Of a DNA stretch of 64,000 nucleotides, positions 25,401-33,227 are shown one piece after another. The stretch's first letter is position 1; every line of letters starts with the position of its first letter. Below the pieces are notes generated by a model. That model had not been told where the DNA came from and did not search any database. It saw only the letters and a list, made by a program, of their open reading frames with translations. The DNA comes from Halomonas ramblicola (GTDB lineage Bacteria; Pseudomonadota; Gammaproteobacteria; Pseudomonadales; Halomonadaceae): positions 62,001 through 126,000 of the forward strand of contig NZ_JAUFPL010000028.1 of assembly GCF_030409215.1 (NCBI RefSeq). The letters are read 5' to 3'. The position numbers and the translations under genes were made by a program.

Positions 25401-26332
25401 ATCAGCTCGAACTGCAGCATCAGGCAGGCGCGGCTGGCCGGACGGCTGGAGAGGTCACCCCGGAGGCGCAGGCGGATGGCCATCACCGACAGCTGGCGCT
25501 GCTCGATCTCGTCCTCGCGCAGCGGGCCACCCTCCGTCGACAGGGTGCGCGAGAAGCCCAGGGCGCTGCGCCCGGCACCGTCGGCCTGGACGTCGGACCA
25601 GTAGCGCGCCAGCTGCAGGAAGGCCGGGTCGGGCTGCTGGCCGGAGAGCGCCAGCAGCTGCAGGTAGGCGTTGTACTGCTCGTGGGCGGCGGCCAGCTGG
25701 CCCTGTTCGGCGAGCTGGCGTACCAGCCGCTCGTGGAAGGGGCCGTAGCCGGAGAAGCGGTTGACCAGGGCCTCCAGCAGGCGGTCGGGCACGCTGTCGT
25801 GGTGCTCGAGCACCGACTCGGCGAAGCGGATCACCCGCTGGCGCCAGTCGTTGCGCACCTGCACCAGCCAGCGCTGGAACTCGGGGCAGTTGGCGAGCTG
25901 CAGCTCTTCCACCAGGTCGCCCTGATACAGCTCGAGCACCTCGCCCAGGGTCGGCAGGTCGCGCTCCCCCTCCAGCAGGCGCTGCAGCTCGTGGAGCTCC
26001 AGTTGCCAGCTATCGGGCAGCTGGAAGGCGATGGTCTGGCGGGAGACCACCAGTACCTGGGTGGCCTGGTCGCCCAGCGACTGGCGCAGGCAGTGCAGCG
26101 CGTGGCGCAGGTTGGTGCGCCCCGAGGAGAGGCCCTGGTCGGGCCACAGCAGCTCCGCCAGGGTGGCACGGCTGACCGGCTGGTGATGCAGCAGCAGGTA
26201 GACCAGCAACGCCTTGACCTTGTCGTAGCTGAATTGGGTCAGCGTGTCCTCGCCGAGGGTGAGCGAGAAGTGGCCGAAGAGAGTCAGCCGAGCCGATGGC
26301 TGGGTGTCGGCGACGTCGGAAGCATCCCGCAT
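22424..26332 (-). CDS. large AfsR/MalT-like regulator: winged helix, BTAD, degenerate cyclase-like domain, AAA ATPase and TPRs
   Basis: 1302 residues with AGGAAC 7 bases before the ATG. Residues ~15-100 are an OmpR-type winged helix (LTLFGHFSLTLGEDTLTQFS; LWPDQGLSSGRTNLRHALHC) and ~105-255 a BTAD domain. Residues ~285-455 resemble a nucleotide cyclase without its catalytic residues (ELTAGLNSGRVIYL; LELMNAAEGSELVISQEA). An ATPase follows with Walker A RGPSGMGKSALM and Walker B PLVLMIDDLQWLDEPS, then LHLSPRLRGQIIERCDGVPL and a C-terminal half of TPR-like helices. This is a signal-integrating STAND-type transcription activator; the signal and targets are unknown. The next gene on the strand's upstream side is miaE, 34 bases away. 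Confidence 0.8.
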   Translation of the reverse strand: MRDASDVADTQPSARLTLFGHFSLTLGEDTLTQFSYDKVKALLVYLLLHHQPVSRATLAELLWPDQGLSSGRTNLRHALHCLRQSLGDQATQVLVVSRQTIAFQLPDSWQLELHELQRLLEGERDLPTLGEVLELYQGDLVEELQLANCPEFQRWLVQVRNDWRQRVIRFAESVLEHHDSVPDRLLEALVNRFSGYGPFHERLVRQLAEQGQLAAAHEQYNAYLQLLALSGQQPDPAFLQLARYWSDVQADGAGRSALGFSRTLSTEGGPLREDEIEQRQLSVMAIRLRLRGDLSSRPASRACLMLQFELMHWLEEQCHHLGGFWLPGATGGLGLACFGTHGPAHQLAELVALYEHCRRMLPEECARHWSGEGEPPRVELTAGLNSGRVIYLPERRLVDPLGQVTQGSLELMNAAEGSELVISQEASQHMPPALDLQPRLSSRLVASDGRVRLRALVLGANEGGRDALPPSLVGRESQLRTLRDALARAGIGLRQSVLVRGPSGMGKSALMVGFRQLEQSRDAAICWQPNTRLSVQAPYGVARQLLRWRFEAEITTERLAELRSELELESPGEARQQLLEEALGARAPREVTELSQSGEAVELVVGLLQRLITRVAGRRPLVLMIDDLQWLDEPSFKVLAGLQARLPINCAFMLVASHHGREALPAKLHWDQQIALGRLDALQSSRLLSQLSRRYRLHLSPRLRGQIIERCDGVPLYLQEICRRVDMDRREGRSVHIDELPHGLLGLLASRIDQLDGDREVAHVAAVLGRRFRYDFLAECSDWEAPRLGKALEQMRRLEIIEAVEGDDDGREYQFTHQLLQEAAYLACPRDVRTAIHRQVVALIEERFPVWISRHPGDFATHLRRSGQYARGARYYELAAREALKVSANRTALKMADLGLVSLRQVDGQIEREISLLTVRGQAAYALEGHGSPTAHESFVRARELIQALSEEGESVDLDQAFLVKWGLWVGCSQRHAHADAFHLAAKLASLAERLEDPRYRRLAEYAQASCEYWAGRIPLAYDHLDEIAPLESPMMIEWLPFSDHPQVAAACFQGWTLCLRGDYRRAETHVESAIRLAERINHPGSLAMALLYAAALYRQLGHVHLAAARAERAFELTGTPDLHRWQMSARGVLGWQRALAGDRGGLVQVEQAQEELAELTGRDAFSRPSLWFVDACIALGETGRAEDYLDQTLMLARERTTLFVPELALHLARVRHQLKHPREEIVALTEQALAQARDDGNLHQQINGLELWLTLVDSSDGQARQEFRRLLAEVNHSDAPILTRWHSLLDRTLPRPVDATS

Positions 26333-26366
26333 CTCGTAGTTCCTGCGTCTTGGTCGGCGACCGGGA

Positions 26367-27014
26367 TCAGGCCGGGACGCCGCTGTGGAATCGAAACGCC
26401 GCGTCGGGCGTCTGCACCAGTTCCGCCTCGCGTTCGGCGAAGAAGGAAATTCGCGACTCTATCGGCGCGTCGGTGAGGTGCCGCGCCAGCATCAGGTAGT
26501 CCTCATAATGGCGCCCCTCCGACTTAACCAGAGTGCGGTAGAACTTGGCAAGCTCGGCATCGAGGTGCGGGATCAGCCGCGCGAAGCGCTCGCAGCTGCG
26601 CGCCTCGATGAAGGCGCCGATGATCAGGATGTCGGCCAGGCGCTCGGGATCTTGAGGCCGCACATGGCGGCGCAGCCCCTCGGCGTAGCGCGAGGCGCTG
26701 ATATGGCGGTAGGCGATGCCGCGGGCCTCCATCAGCCTGACCACCTGCTCGAAGTGCAGCAGTTCCTCGCGCGCCAGCTGGCTCATCTTGGTGAGCAGCA
26801 GCGGCTGGTCCACGTAGCGATACAGCAGGCTCATGGCGGTGGAGGCGGCCTTCTTCTCGCACTGGGCGTGATCGATCAGCAGCAGCTCGGGGTTCTCCAG
26901 CGCCCAGCCCACCCAGGCATCGGGGGTACGACAGGCGAGGAAGGCCAGCAGCTCGGGCGACAGCAGGTCGTCGGCGCCTTCGGCGGGGCGAGTCTCGGAC
27001 AGGGTCACGGACAT
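26367..27014 (-). CDS. miaE: tRNA-(ms2io6A) hydroxylase
   Basis: 215 residues. MiaE is a di-iron monooxygenase that hydroxylates the isopentenyl group of ms2i6A37 in tRNAs reading U-starting codons. The ligand pattern is seen in LLIDHAQCEKKAASTAM, ELLHFEQVVRLMEARG, IEARSCERFARLIPHLD and SEGRHYEDYLMLARH. It starts 21 bases after the DUF1289 gene and probably shares its transcript. Confidence 0.93.
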   Translation of the reverse strand: MSVTLSETRPAEGADDLLSPELLAFLACRTPDAWVGWALENPELLLIDHAQCEKKAASTAMSLLYRYVDQPLLLTKMSQLAREELLHFEQVVRLMEARGIAYRHISASRYAEGLRRHVRPQDPERLADILIIGAFIEARSCERFARLIPHLDAELAKFYRTLVKSEGRHYEDYLMLARHLTDAPIESRISFFAEREAELVQTPDAAFRFHSGVPA

Positions 27015-27035
27015 GTGGGACTCTCGGGCATGGGC

Positions 27036-27491
27036 TCAGTCGGTCTCGGGGAATGGGGCATCGCTGCAGCGGACGACGCGTGCCTCGGCGGCGCGGCGCA
27101 GCTCACCGGCCAGGCGCTCGTGCAACTCGGCGGGGGTCAGGTCGACCCCGGCATCGACCGGCTCGAGCCCGTAGCGCGCCAGCTCGCGGATGCGCTCGCG
27201 GCCGACCCGCAGCAGTTCCACCGCCCGGGACAGCCCCGGCTGCTCCGCCCGGAAACGGATGCGGTGGCGGCGCAGCTGGGCCTCCAGGGCCTCGGCATCC
27301 ACCAGCCTCAGGTAACGCCCGGCCACCCGCTCGCGCAGCGCATCGAGTTCGGCCATGCGCGCGTCGCGCTCCTGGGCCGTCAGGCCGAACCAGTCGCGGA
27401 TCTCCGCATCGCCGCGCTGGCAGCCGCGGCAGGTGCGGTCGCCGAGGGTGGTGGAACACAGCCCTACGCAGGGCGAGGCAATGACACCCAT
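27036..27491 (-). CDS. DUF1289 Cys-rich small protein with extended C-terminus
   Basis: 151 residues. The N-terminus SPCVGLCSTTLGDRTCRGCQR carries the four-cysteine DUF1289 pattern, probably a metal site, followed by RDWFGLTAQERDARMAELDALRER. The remaining ~90 residues are charged and helical, longer than the shortest family members. Function is unknown; the link to miaE (21 bases) hints at RNA modification but is only positional. Confidence 0.8.
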   Translation of the reverse strand: MGVIASPCVGLCSTTLGDRTCRGCQRGDAEIRDWFGLTAQERDARMAELDALRERVAGRYLRLVDAEALEAQLRRHRIRFRAEQPGLSRAVELLRVGRERIRELARYGLEPVDAGVDLTPAELHERLAGELRRAAEARVVRCSDAPFPETD

Positions 27492-27612
27492 GATCCCCTC
27501 TCGTTCAAGTGTTTGACCATGGTACCGCGGGACGCCGGACGCGCCCAGCGGTCCGGGACTATCGTCGCAGTCGCCGGGTCAGCTTTCGAGTCGAGCCGCT
27601 GGCCGTGCCCTT

Positions 27613-28284
27613 CTACTTGGTGTCGATGTAGCGGTGGTCGTTGAAGGTGGCGACCCAGTGGGGGTGGTAGACCAACATGATGGCGAGCAGCATGCCGGTG
27701 ATGAACGCCTCGGAGGGCATCAGCAGGGGCAGGAAACGGGCGTATTCCAGGGCCTGGTAGAGGGCGTGGGCGTCGCTGGCGCCAAGCATCATCAGCCCCA
27801 CGGCGGCCAGCCCGGCGGCCAGGGTGGAGAGCGCGGCGCCGAAGAAGCCGCACACGAACAGGAAGATCATCAGGTGGTCGGGCAGCTTGCGATCCACCAG
27901 GCGCCAGATCACCACCATCACCAGGGCCGGTACCACGCCGGTGACCAGCAGGTTGACGCCGAGCAGCGGCCAGGCCACCCGTCCGGTGACCACCATGGCG
28001 AGGTTGACGATCAGGATCGCCAGCAGCGCCAGCGGCGCCTTGAACATCAGGGTCAGCAACGCGGTGAACATCAGGTGCAGGGTCAGCCAGTCCACCGCCT
28101 GGGCGCGCAGCTGCCACAGCAGCAGCACTGCCACGGTGGCCGCCAGCCAACGGTGCTGCAGCGCGGAATCGGCGAGCAGCGCCCGCCACGGCCGCTGGGC
28201 CAGCGCCAGGCCCATCACCCCCAGCGCCACCAGGCTGGCCAGCACCAGCAGCCAGGGGGCGAGCACCGCCTCGGAGAAGGACAT
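27613..28284 (-). CDS. CbiM-like energy-coupling factor permease / COG3235 membrane protein
   Basis: 223 residues with about six or seven membrane helices (LVLASLVALGVMGLALA; LHLMFTALLTLMFKAPLALLAIL; VPALVMVVIWRLV; LMIFLFVCGFFGAALSTLAA). The C-terminal LLMPSEAFITGMLLAIMLVYHPHWVATFND resembles CbiM-type metal permeases. No ATPase or partner gene is adjacent, so it acts with distant components or alone. Substrate unknown. It lies 12 bases after purU. Confidence 0.65.
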   Translation of the reverse strand: MSFSEAVLAPWLLVLASLVALGVMGLALAQRPWRALLADSALQHRWLAATVAVLLLWQLRAQAVDWLTLHLMFTALLTLMFKAPLALLAILIVNLAMVVTGRVAWPLLGVNLLVTGVVPALVMVVIWRLVDRKLPDHLMIFLFVCGFFGAALSTLAAGLAAVGLMMLGASDAHALYQALEYARFLPLLMPSEAFITGMLLAIMLVYHPHWVATFNDHRYIDTK

Positions 28285-28296
28285 GCCGTCGCCGCC

Positions 28297-29151
28297 TCAG
28301 GCGAAGATCACGGTCTTGTTGCCGTGGATCAGCACCCGGTCCTCCAGGTGCCAGCGCAGGCCCCGGGCCAGCACCGACTTCTCCACGTCGCGGCCGAAGC
28401 GCACCAGGTCGTCGGGGGTGTGGCAGTGGCTGACGCGGTGGATGTCCTGCTCGATGATCGGCCCGGCGTCGAGCTCCTCGGTGACGTAGTGGCAGGTAGC
28501 GCCAATCAGCTTGACGCCCCGCTCGTAGGCCTGGTGGTAGGGCCTGGCCCCGGCGAAGGACGGCAGGAAGCTGTGGTGGATGTTGATCACCTGGCCGGCG
28601 TAGTGCTCGCACAGCGCCGGCGGCAGGATCTGCATGTAGCGGGCCAGCACGATGCAGTCGGCGCGCGCCTCGTCCACCAGGTGTTGCACCTCGGCGAAGG
28701 CCTCCTGCTTGGCGTCGACCTTGACCGGTACGTGGTGGTAGGGGATGCCGTGCCACTCAACCAGGCCACGCATGGCCTCGTGGTTGGAGACCACCGCGGC
28801 GATCTCGCAGTCGAGCTCCCCGGCCGTCCAGCGATAGAGCAGGTCCACCAGGCAGTGCGACTCCTTCGAGACCATCAGCACCACCCGCGGGCGGTTGCGG
28901 GTGTCGGTGAGTGCCCAGGTCATGTCGAATTCGGCGGCGATGGGCGCGAAGGCCTCGCGCAGCGCCTCGGGGGGCATGCCGATGGAGTCGGCCAGGATGA
29001 CGTAGCGCATGAAGAAGCGGCCGGTCTCCAGGTCGGAGTGCTGGCTCGCCTCGGTGATCGAGCCGCCGTGGCCGGCGATGAAGCCGGACACCCGGGCGAC
29101 GATCCCCACGCGGTCGGGGCAGGAAACCACCAGGCGGTAGTAGTGTGACAT
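28297..29151 (-). CDS. purU: formyltetrahydrofolate deformylase
   Basis: 284 residues. PurU releases formate from 10-formyl-THF to supply PurT and balance one-carbon pools. An N-terminal ACT domain (RLVVSCPDRVGIVARVSGFIAGHGGSITE) precedes the formyltransferase-fold domain with VLMVSKESHCLVDLLYRW, ADCIVLARYMQILP, and the catalytic region INIHHSFLPSFAGARPYHQA plus LDAGPIIEQD. Full length and intact. Confidence 0.95.
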   Translation of the reverse strand: MSHYYRLVVSCPDRVGIVARVSGFIAGHGGSITEASQHSDLETGRFFMRYVILADSIGMPPEALREAFAPIAAEFDMTWALTDTRNRPRVVLMVSKESHCLVDLLYRWTAGELDCEIAAVVSNHEAMRGLVEWHGIPYHHVPVKVDAKQEAFAEVQHLVDEARADCIVLARYMQILPPALCEHYAGQVINIHHSFLPSFAGARPYHQAYERGVKLIGATCHYVTEELDAGPIIEQDIHRVSHCHTPDDLVRFGRDVEKSVLARGLRWHLEDRVLIHGNKTVIFA

Positions 29152-29204
29152 GGCGTGACCCTGGGCTGAGGTTGTTGCGGTGCGCCAGTGTAACGAACTC
29201 CGCC

Positions 29205-29248
29205 CTCGGGGTCAGACCCCAAAATTGGCTTAAGGGTCTGACCCCGAG
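29205..29248. repeat. 15-bp perfect inverted repeat, GGGGTCAGACCC family
   Basis: CTCGGGGTCAGACCC at 29205-29219 and GGGTCTGACCCCGAG at 29234-29248 with a 14-base loop. The GGGGTCAGACCCC motif is common in REP-like repeats of many proteobacteria. It lies between divergent purU and the RNase J-like gene and could act as a transcription barrier. Confidence 0.8.
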
Positions 29249-29315
29249 TCGCGTTGTGGGGGGCGTCGGGCTTCCCGTATAGTGACACGACACCTTCAAG
29301 GATGAGCGCTCGTCG

Positions 29316-30998
29316 ATGCCCAAGCCCCGTGTCCAGGTTCGCCCGCGCCGCCGCCCTGCCCTGCATTTCCTGCCGCTGGGGGGCTGCGGGGAGATCGGCA
29401 TGAACCTCGGCCTCTATGGCTACGAGGGGAGCTGGGTGGCGGTGGATTGCGGCATGATGATCCGCCAGGACCTGCCGAACAGCCCGCTGCAGGTGCCCAA
29501 CCTGGATACCCTGACTACCCTGGGGATCGTGCCGCAGGCGTTGATCATCACCCATGGCCACGAGGATCACATCGGCGCCGCCGCCTGGCTGTGGCCGAAG
29601 TGGGGTTGCCCGATCCACGCCACGCCTCTGGCCGCCGGCCTGCTGCGCGCCAAGTTTTCGGAGCGCGGGCTCAAGCCCGATGCCATCCGGGTGATCGAGC
29701 CGGGTGAGGCCATCGAGTGCGAGCCCTTCGCCCTGCGCTTTTTGCCGGTGACCCACTCGATCCCCGAGAGCTGCGCCCTGCTGCTCAGCGCCGGCGAGTA
29801 CCGGGTGCTGCATACCGGCGACTGGAAGCTCGACCCCGAGCCGCTGATCGGCCCGCCGATCGCGCCGGCGACCTTCCGCGCCCTGGCCCCGGTGGACCTG
29901 GTGGTAGGCGACTCCACCAATGCGCCCATGCCCGGGCACTCGCGCAGCGAGGGCGAGGTCGCCGAGGCCCTGGAGCGCACCATCGCCCGCTGCGAGGGGC
30001 GCGTGGTGGTCTCCTGCTTCGCCAGCAACCTGGCGCGGGTGCTGGCCATCGGCCGGGCCGCCCAGCGCTGCGGGCGCCGGGTGAGCCTGATGGGCCGTTC
30101 CATGGAACGCATGGTGGCGGTGGCCCGGGGGCTCGGCTACCTGGACGACTTCCCGCCGCTGGTGCCCAGCGACGACCTGGGCTACCTGCCCCCCGAGGAG
30201 GTGCTGGTGATCGCCACCGGCAGCCAGGGCGAGCCGCGCGCCGCGCTGCAGCGCCTGTCGCGCGGCCGCCATCGCTCCCTGGAGCTGGGGACGGGCGACA
30301 GCGTGATCTTCTCGGCCAAGGCGATCCCCGGCAACGAGCTGCTGATCGAACGCCTCAAGGCGGGCCTCAAGCCCCTGGGCGTCGATATCCTCGACGAGTT
30401 CAACCATCCCGAGCTGCACGCCTCCGGCCATCCGGCTTAGGACGAGCTGCGCACCTTCTACGGCTGGGTCAAGCCGCGCCACCTGTTGCCGGTGCACGGC
30501 GAGCCGCGCCACCAGCAGGCCCACCGCGAGCTGGCCGAGCGCCTGGACATCCAGGCCCCGCTGGCGCCGCTGAACGGCGACCTGATCCGCCTGGACGGCG
30601 ACGGCCTGAGCCTGGAGGCGCGTCATCCCCAGCCGCCCTGCATCGTCAGCCAGGACGCCGTGGCGCCGCTGCCCGGCCTGGGCAGCCGGGACCATGACGG
30701 GCCCCGCCACGGCAGCCTCTACCTGGCGTTGTCGGTGGCTGCCACCGAGGACGGCGGCTGGACACGTATCGGGCGGCTGATGCTCGACGCCAGCCACGGC
30801 CAGGTATTCGACGAGGAGGCCTTCGCCGACTGGCTGGACGACCTGCTGGAGACGCTCCGGGGCGACACCCTGGCCGACCTGCGCCTGGCGCTTCAGCCAC
30901 GCCTGATGGGCTGGTTCGCCGACCACCTGCGCCGCCTGCCCGAGATCCACCTGCAGATCCTGGCGGTGGAGGCGCCTTCCCACAGCGATGTGGGGTAG
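29316..30998 (+). pseudogene. RNase J-like metallo-beta-lactamase/beta-CASP gene interrupted by an in-frame amber codon
   Basis: The frame encodes 560 residues apart from a TAG at 30438-30440 (codon 375). The first 374 residues hold the metallo-beta-lactamase motifs (LPLGGCGEIGMN; THGHEDHIGA; VTHSIPES; LHTGDWKLD; GDSTNAPMPG) and beta-CASP segments up to HASGHPA. In-frame sequence after the stop reads DELRTFYGWVKPRHLLPVHGE, the next conserved block, then a C-terminal domain to 30998. RNase J-type homologues often have Gln at the TAG position, so a CAG to TAG change would explain it. The truncated product lacks the PVHGE motif and is probably inactive. Sequencing error or suppression remain possible. 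Confidence 0.85.
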
Positions 30999-30999
30999 G

Positions 31000-31042
31000 G
31001 GCGCCTGACGGCGCCAATCGCGAAGCGGAGCTTCCTTCCTAC
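31000..31042. repeat. REP-like fragment
   Basis: GGCGCCTGACGGCGCCAATC followed by GCGAAGCGGAGC and CCTTCCTAC: a single half-element of the window's REP-like family just after the RNase J-like reading frame. Confidence 0.7.
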
Positions 31043-31060
31043 AGGCTCAGGCGTGCGGTT

Positions 31061-31095
31061 ACGCGAAAGCCGCTCACGAGGAGCGGCTTTCGCGT
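31061..31095. terminator. bidirectional hairpin, 15-bp perfect stem
   Basis: ACGCGAAAGCCGCTC and GAGCGGCTTTCGCGT pair around a 5-base loop between the convergent RNase J-like and H-NS-like genes. There is no long U-run, but position and strength fit a shared terminator. Confidence 0.75.
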
Positions 31096-31126
31096 ATCGG
31101 TTCCCGGCCCTGCAACCGGTCTTGAT

Positions 31127-31420
31127 TCACGCCTTCTGGTTGGCGTTCTTCGGCGGACGTCCACGCTTGCGACGCGGCGGTTCGGTCACCAGGTCGTCGA
31201 CGGAAAGACCCGCCTCGGTGATCGCCTCGAGGATCTCGGAACGCTTACGCTCCTTCTGGGCTTCTTCTTCCTGACGCTGGCGCTCTTCTTCCTTCTTCTG
31301 TTCGATGACCTCATCGATCACCTCGGAGAGCTTGTGCAGCTGCTCCATGCTGAGCTGGCGAGCGGCGGCGCGGGCCACGTTCTTGTTGCGAGCGATGCGC
31401 TCGAGGGTTTCGCTGGACAT
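31127..31420 (-). CDS. small H-NS-like nucleoid protein with AT-hook tail
   Basis: 97 residues from the ATG at 31420, with AGGAGGG 4 bases upstream. Residues 1-70 are a charged coiled coil (LERIARNKNVARAAARQLSM; EVIDEVIEQKKEEERQRQ) like the H-NS oligomerisation region, then LSVDDLVTEPP and the basic RRKRGRPPKNANQK, an AT-hook (RGRPP). Canonical H-NS is ~135 residues with a folded C-terminal DNA-binding domain; here an AT-hook replaces it. It probably binds AT-rich DNA. A strong promoter lies upstream. Confidence 0.7.
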   Translation of the reverse strand: MSSETLERIARNKNVARAAARQLSMEQLHKLSEVIDEVIEQKKEEERQRQEEEAQKERKRSEILEAITEAGLSVDDLVTEPPRRKRGRPPKNANQKA

Positions 31421-31476
31421 CAATCCCTCCTGAACCGGATAAACGAGACGGGTGATTCGCGGTTACGTATGGGAAA

Positions 31477-31504
31477 AGTATATGCAACAAACCCGGATTG
31501 GCAA
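31477..31504 (-). promoter_or_regulatory. sigma-70 promoter of the H-NS-like gene
   Basis: On the minus strand TTGCCA (31504-31499), 16 bases, TATACT (31482-31477). Close to consensus; transcription would start about 50 bases before the gene's ATG. Confidence 0.75.
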
Positions 31505-31612
31505 GCAAAGATGAACGACTTTTTTCACCAAAGGTACCCGAAAAAGGCCGTTCACCAATCGGAATGAAGCCGATCCGCAAGAGGGGTAAATGGGGTCAGC
31601 CCCCAGCCGAGC

Positions 31613-31738
31613 CTTGTAGGAGGGCAATTCATTGCGCGACTGGCGCCGTCAGGCGCCTGGCGGTGTCGCCAGGCGTCGGCTGGCCCCACCAGGAGGCCTG
31701 CGGCCTCCGGTCGCGATGCATAGCATCCCTCCTACAAG
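31613..31738. repeat. REP-like element with inverted CTTGTAGGAGG ends
   Basis: Begins CTTGTAGGAGGGCAATTCAT and ends ATCCCTCCTACAAG, an inverted pair around palindromic GC-rich pieces (GGCGCCGTCAGGCGCC; GAGGCCTGCGGCCTC). The 31424-31753 gap otherwise contains the H-NS gene promoter and no gene. Confidence 0.85.
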
Positions 31739-31753
31739 AAGGTTTCGCGAAGT

Positions 31754-32755
31754 TCAGCCGCCGGTCATGTTCATGAAGCGGACCACCTGGACGTCGCCGT
31801 CGGTGGTGAAGTGGTGGCGTTCGGGCTTGAGGGGCATGGCGGCGACGATGGCCGCCTTGAGGGCGTCGATGTCGCCGGGATGGGCGCGCAGGACGCGGCG
31901 CAGGTCCACGGAGTGTTCATTGCCCAGGCACAGCAGCAAGCGCCCTTCCACGGTGACGCGAACCCGGTTGCAGGTAGCGCAGAAGTTGTGGCTGTGGGGC
32001 GAGATGAAACCGACGCGGCTGTCGCTGTCGGCCATGCGGAAATAGCGCGAGGGCCCGAGGGTGGACTCGGTGGTGGGCAGCAGCGGATAGCGCGCCTCGA
32101 TCAACGCCTGAACCTCGTCGCTGGAGCAGTAGGTCTCGTCGCGGCGGTGGTCGGAGACGTCGCCCAGCGGCATCTCCTCGATGAAGCTGATATCGAGGCC
32201 CTCGTCGCGGGCGAACTCGACCAGGTCGAGCACCTCGTCGTCGTTGCGTCCCTTGAGGATGACGGCGTTGAGCTTGATGCGCTCGAACCCGGCCTCGCGG
32301 GCGGCGCGAATGCCGTCGATGACGCGCTCGAGATCGCCGGTGCGGGTGAGGCGGCGGAAGCGCTCGGGATCCAGGGAATCGAGGCTGATGTTGAGCCGCT
32401 CGAGCCCGCCGTCACGCAGGCGGGTGGCATACTTGCGCAGCCCGGCGCCGTTGGTGGTCATGGCGAAGTCGCGCAGCCCGGGCAGGGCCCCGATCTGTTC
32501 GACCAGTTGGTCGATGTCGCGACGCACCAGGGGTTCGCCGCCGGTGAGACGGACCTTTTCCACGCCGAGCTCGATGAAGGCGCGGGCGACCAGCGCCAGC
32601 TCCTCCAGGGTGAGCACCTGGGCACGCGGCAGGAAGGTCATCTCCTCGCTCATGCAGTAGACGCAGCGAAAGTCGCAGCGGTCGGTCACCGAGATGCGCA
32701 CGTAGCGCACCCGCCTGCCGAAATCGTCGATCAGTTCGCTAGGCAGTGTCGTCAT
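31754..32755 (-). CDS. moaA: GTP 3',8-cyclase
   Basis: 333 residues from the ATG at 32755 with GGAGAG upstream. MoaA is a radical-SAM enzyme starting molybdopterin synthesis. The first cluster is in [17 protein letters not shown] (CxxxCxxC), followed by [19 protein letters not shown]. The second cluster is in [21 protein letters not shown]. The C-terminal residues end MNMTGG, the conserved GG tail needed for MoaC coupling. It is the last gene of the mobA-to-moaA operon. Confidence 0.96.
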   Translation of the reverse strand: MTTLPSELIDDFGRRVRYVRISVTDRCDFRCVYCMSEEMTFLPRAQVLTLEELALVARAFIELGVEKVRLTGGEPLVRRDIDQLVEQIGALPGLRDFAMTTNGAGLRKYATRLRDGGLERLNISLDSLDPERFRRLTRTGDLERVIDGIRAAREAGFERIKLNAVILKGRNDDEVLDLVEFARDEGLDISFIEEMPLGDVSDHRRDETYCSSDEVQALIEARYPLLPTTESTLGPSRYFRMADSDSRVGFISPHSHNFCATCNRVRVTVEGRLLLCLGNEHSVDLRRVLRAHPGDIDALKAAIVAAMPLKPERHHFTTDGDVQVVRFMNMTGG

Positions 32756-32772
32756 TGTCGAGTCTCTCCGAA

Positions 32773-33222
32773 TCACTCCTGCCAGCGACGCGCATCCTGG
32801 TGGTCGGAATCACGCTCCGACACCCAGTAGTCTCCGCCGGTGGCGTGCTCCTTCTTCCAGAAAGGCGCACGGGTCTTGAGAAAGTCCATGATGAAGTCGC
32901 AGGCCTCGAAGGCGGCGCGACGGTGGGCGCTGGCAACCACTACCAACACGATAGGGTCTCCGGGGGCCAGGCGTCCAATACGGTGGATCACGCGCACCCC
33001 GTCCAGCGGCCAACGCGCCCCGGCCTCGGCGACGATTCCCTCGAGGGCCGACTCGGTCATGCCGGGATAGTGCTCCAGGGTCAGGGCCGTGACCTCGGGG
33101 CTCTCGTTGAAGTCGCGCACCAGGCCGGTGAAGCTCACCACCGCCCCGATATCGGTGCGGCCGGCCAGCAGGGCCCGCTGCTCGGCGCCGGCATCGAAGG
33201 GCGTCTCCTGCACGCGAATCAT
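32773..33222 (-). CDS. moaE: molybdopterin synthase catalytic subunit
   Basis: 149 residues from the ATG at 33222. MoaE forms a heterotetramer with MoaD and inserts two sulfurs into precursor Z. Recognisable are [56 protein letters not shown] and the active-site lysines in [19 protein letters not shown]. The start is 5 bases after the MoaC-MoaD frame. Confidence 0.95.
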   Translation of the reverse strand: MIRVQETPFDAGAEQRALLAGRTDIGAVVSFTGLVRDFNESPEVTALTLEHYPGMTESALEGIVAEAGARWPLDGVRVIHRIGRLAPGDPIVLVVVASAHRRAAFEACDFIMDFLKTRAPFWKKEHATGGDYWVSERDSDHQDARRWQE

Positions 33223-33227
33223 GGGGG

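Noticed and set aside
22472..26476. 1334-codon open frame on the plus strand
   Set aside because: Antisense shadow of the large regulator; low-complexity composition and no recognisable domain.
29316..30440. A naturally short 374-residue MBL-fold enzyme
   Set aside because: The conserved beta-CASP continuation including PVHGE follows in the same frame immediately after the TAG, so the stop interrupts a longer protein.
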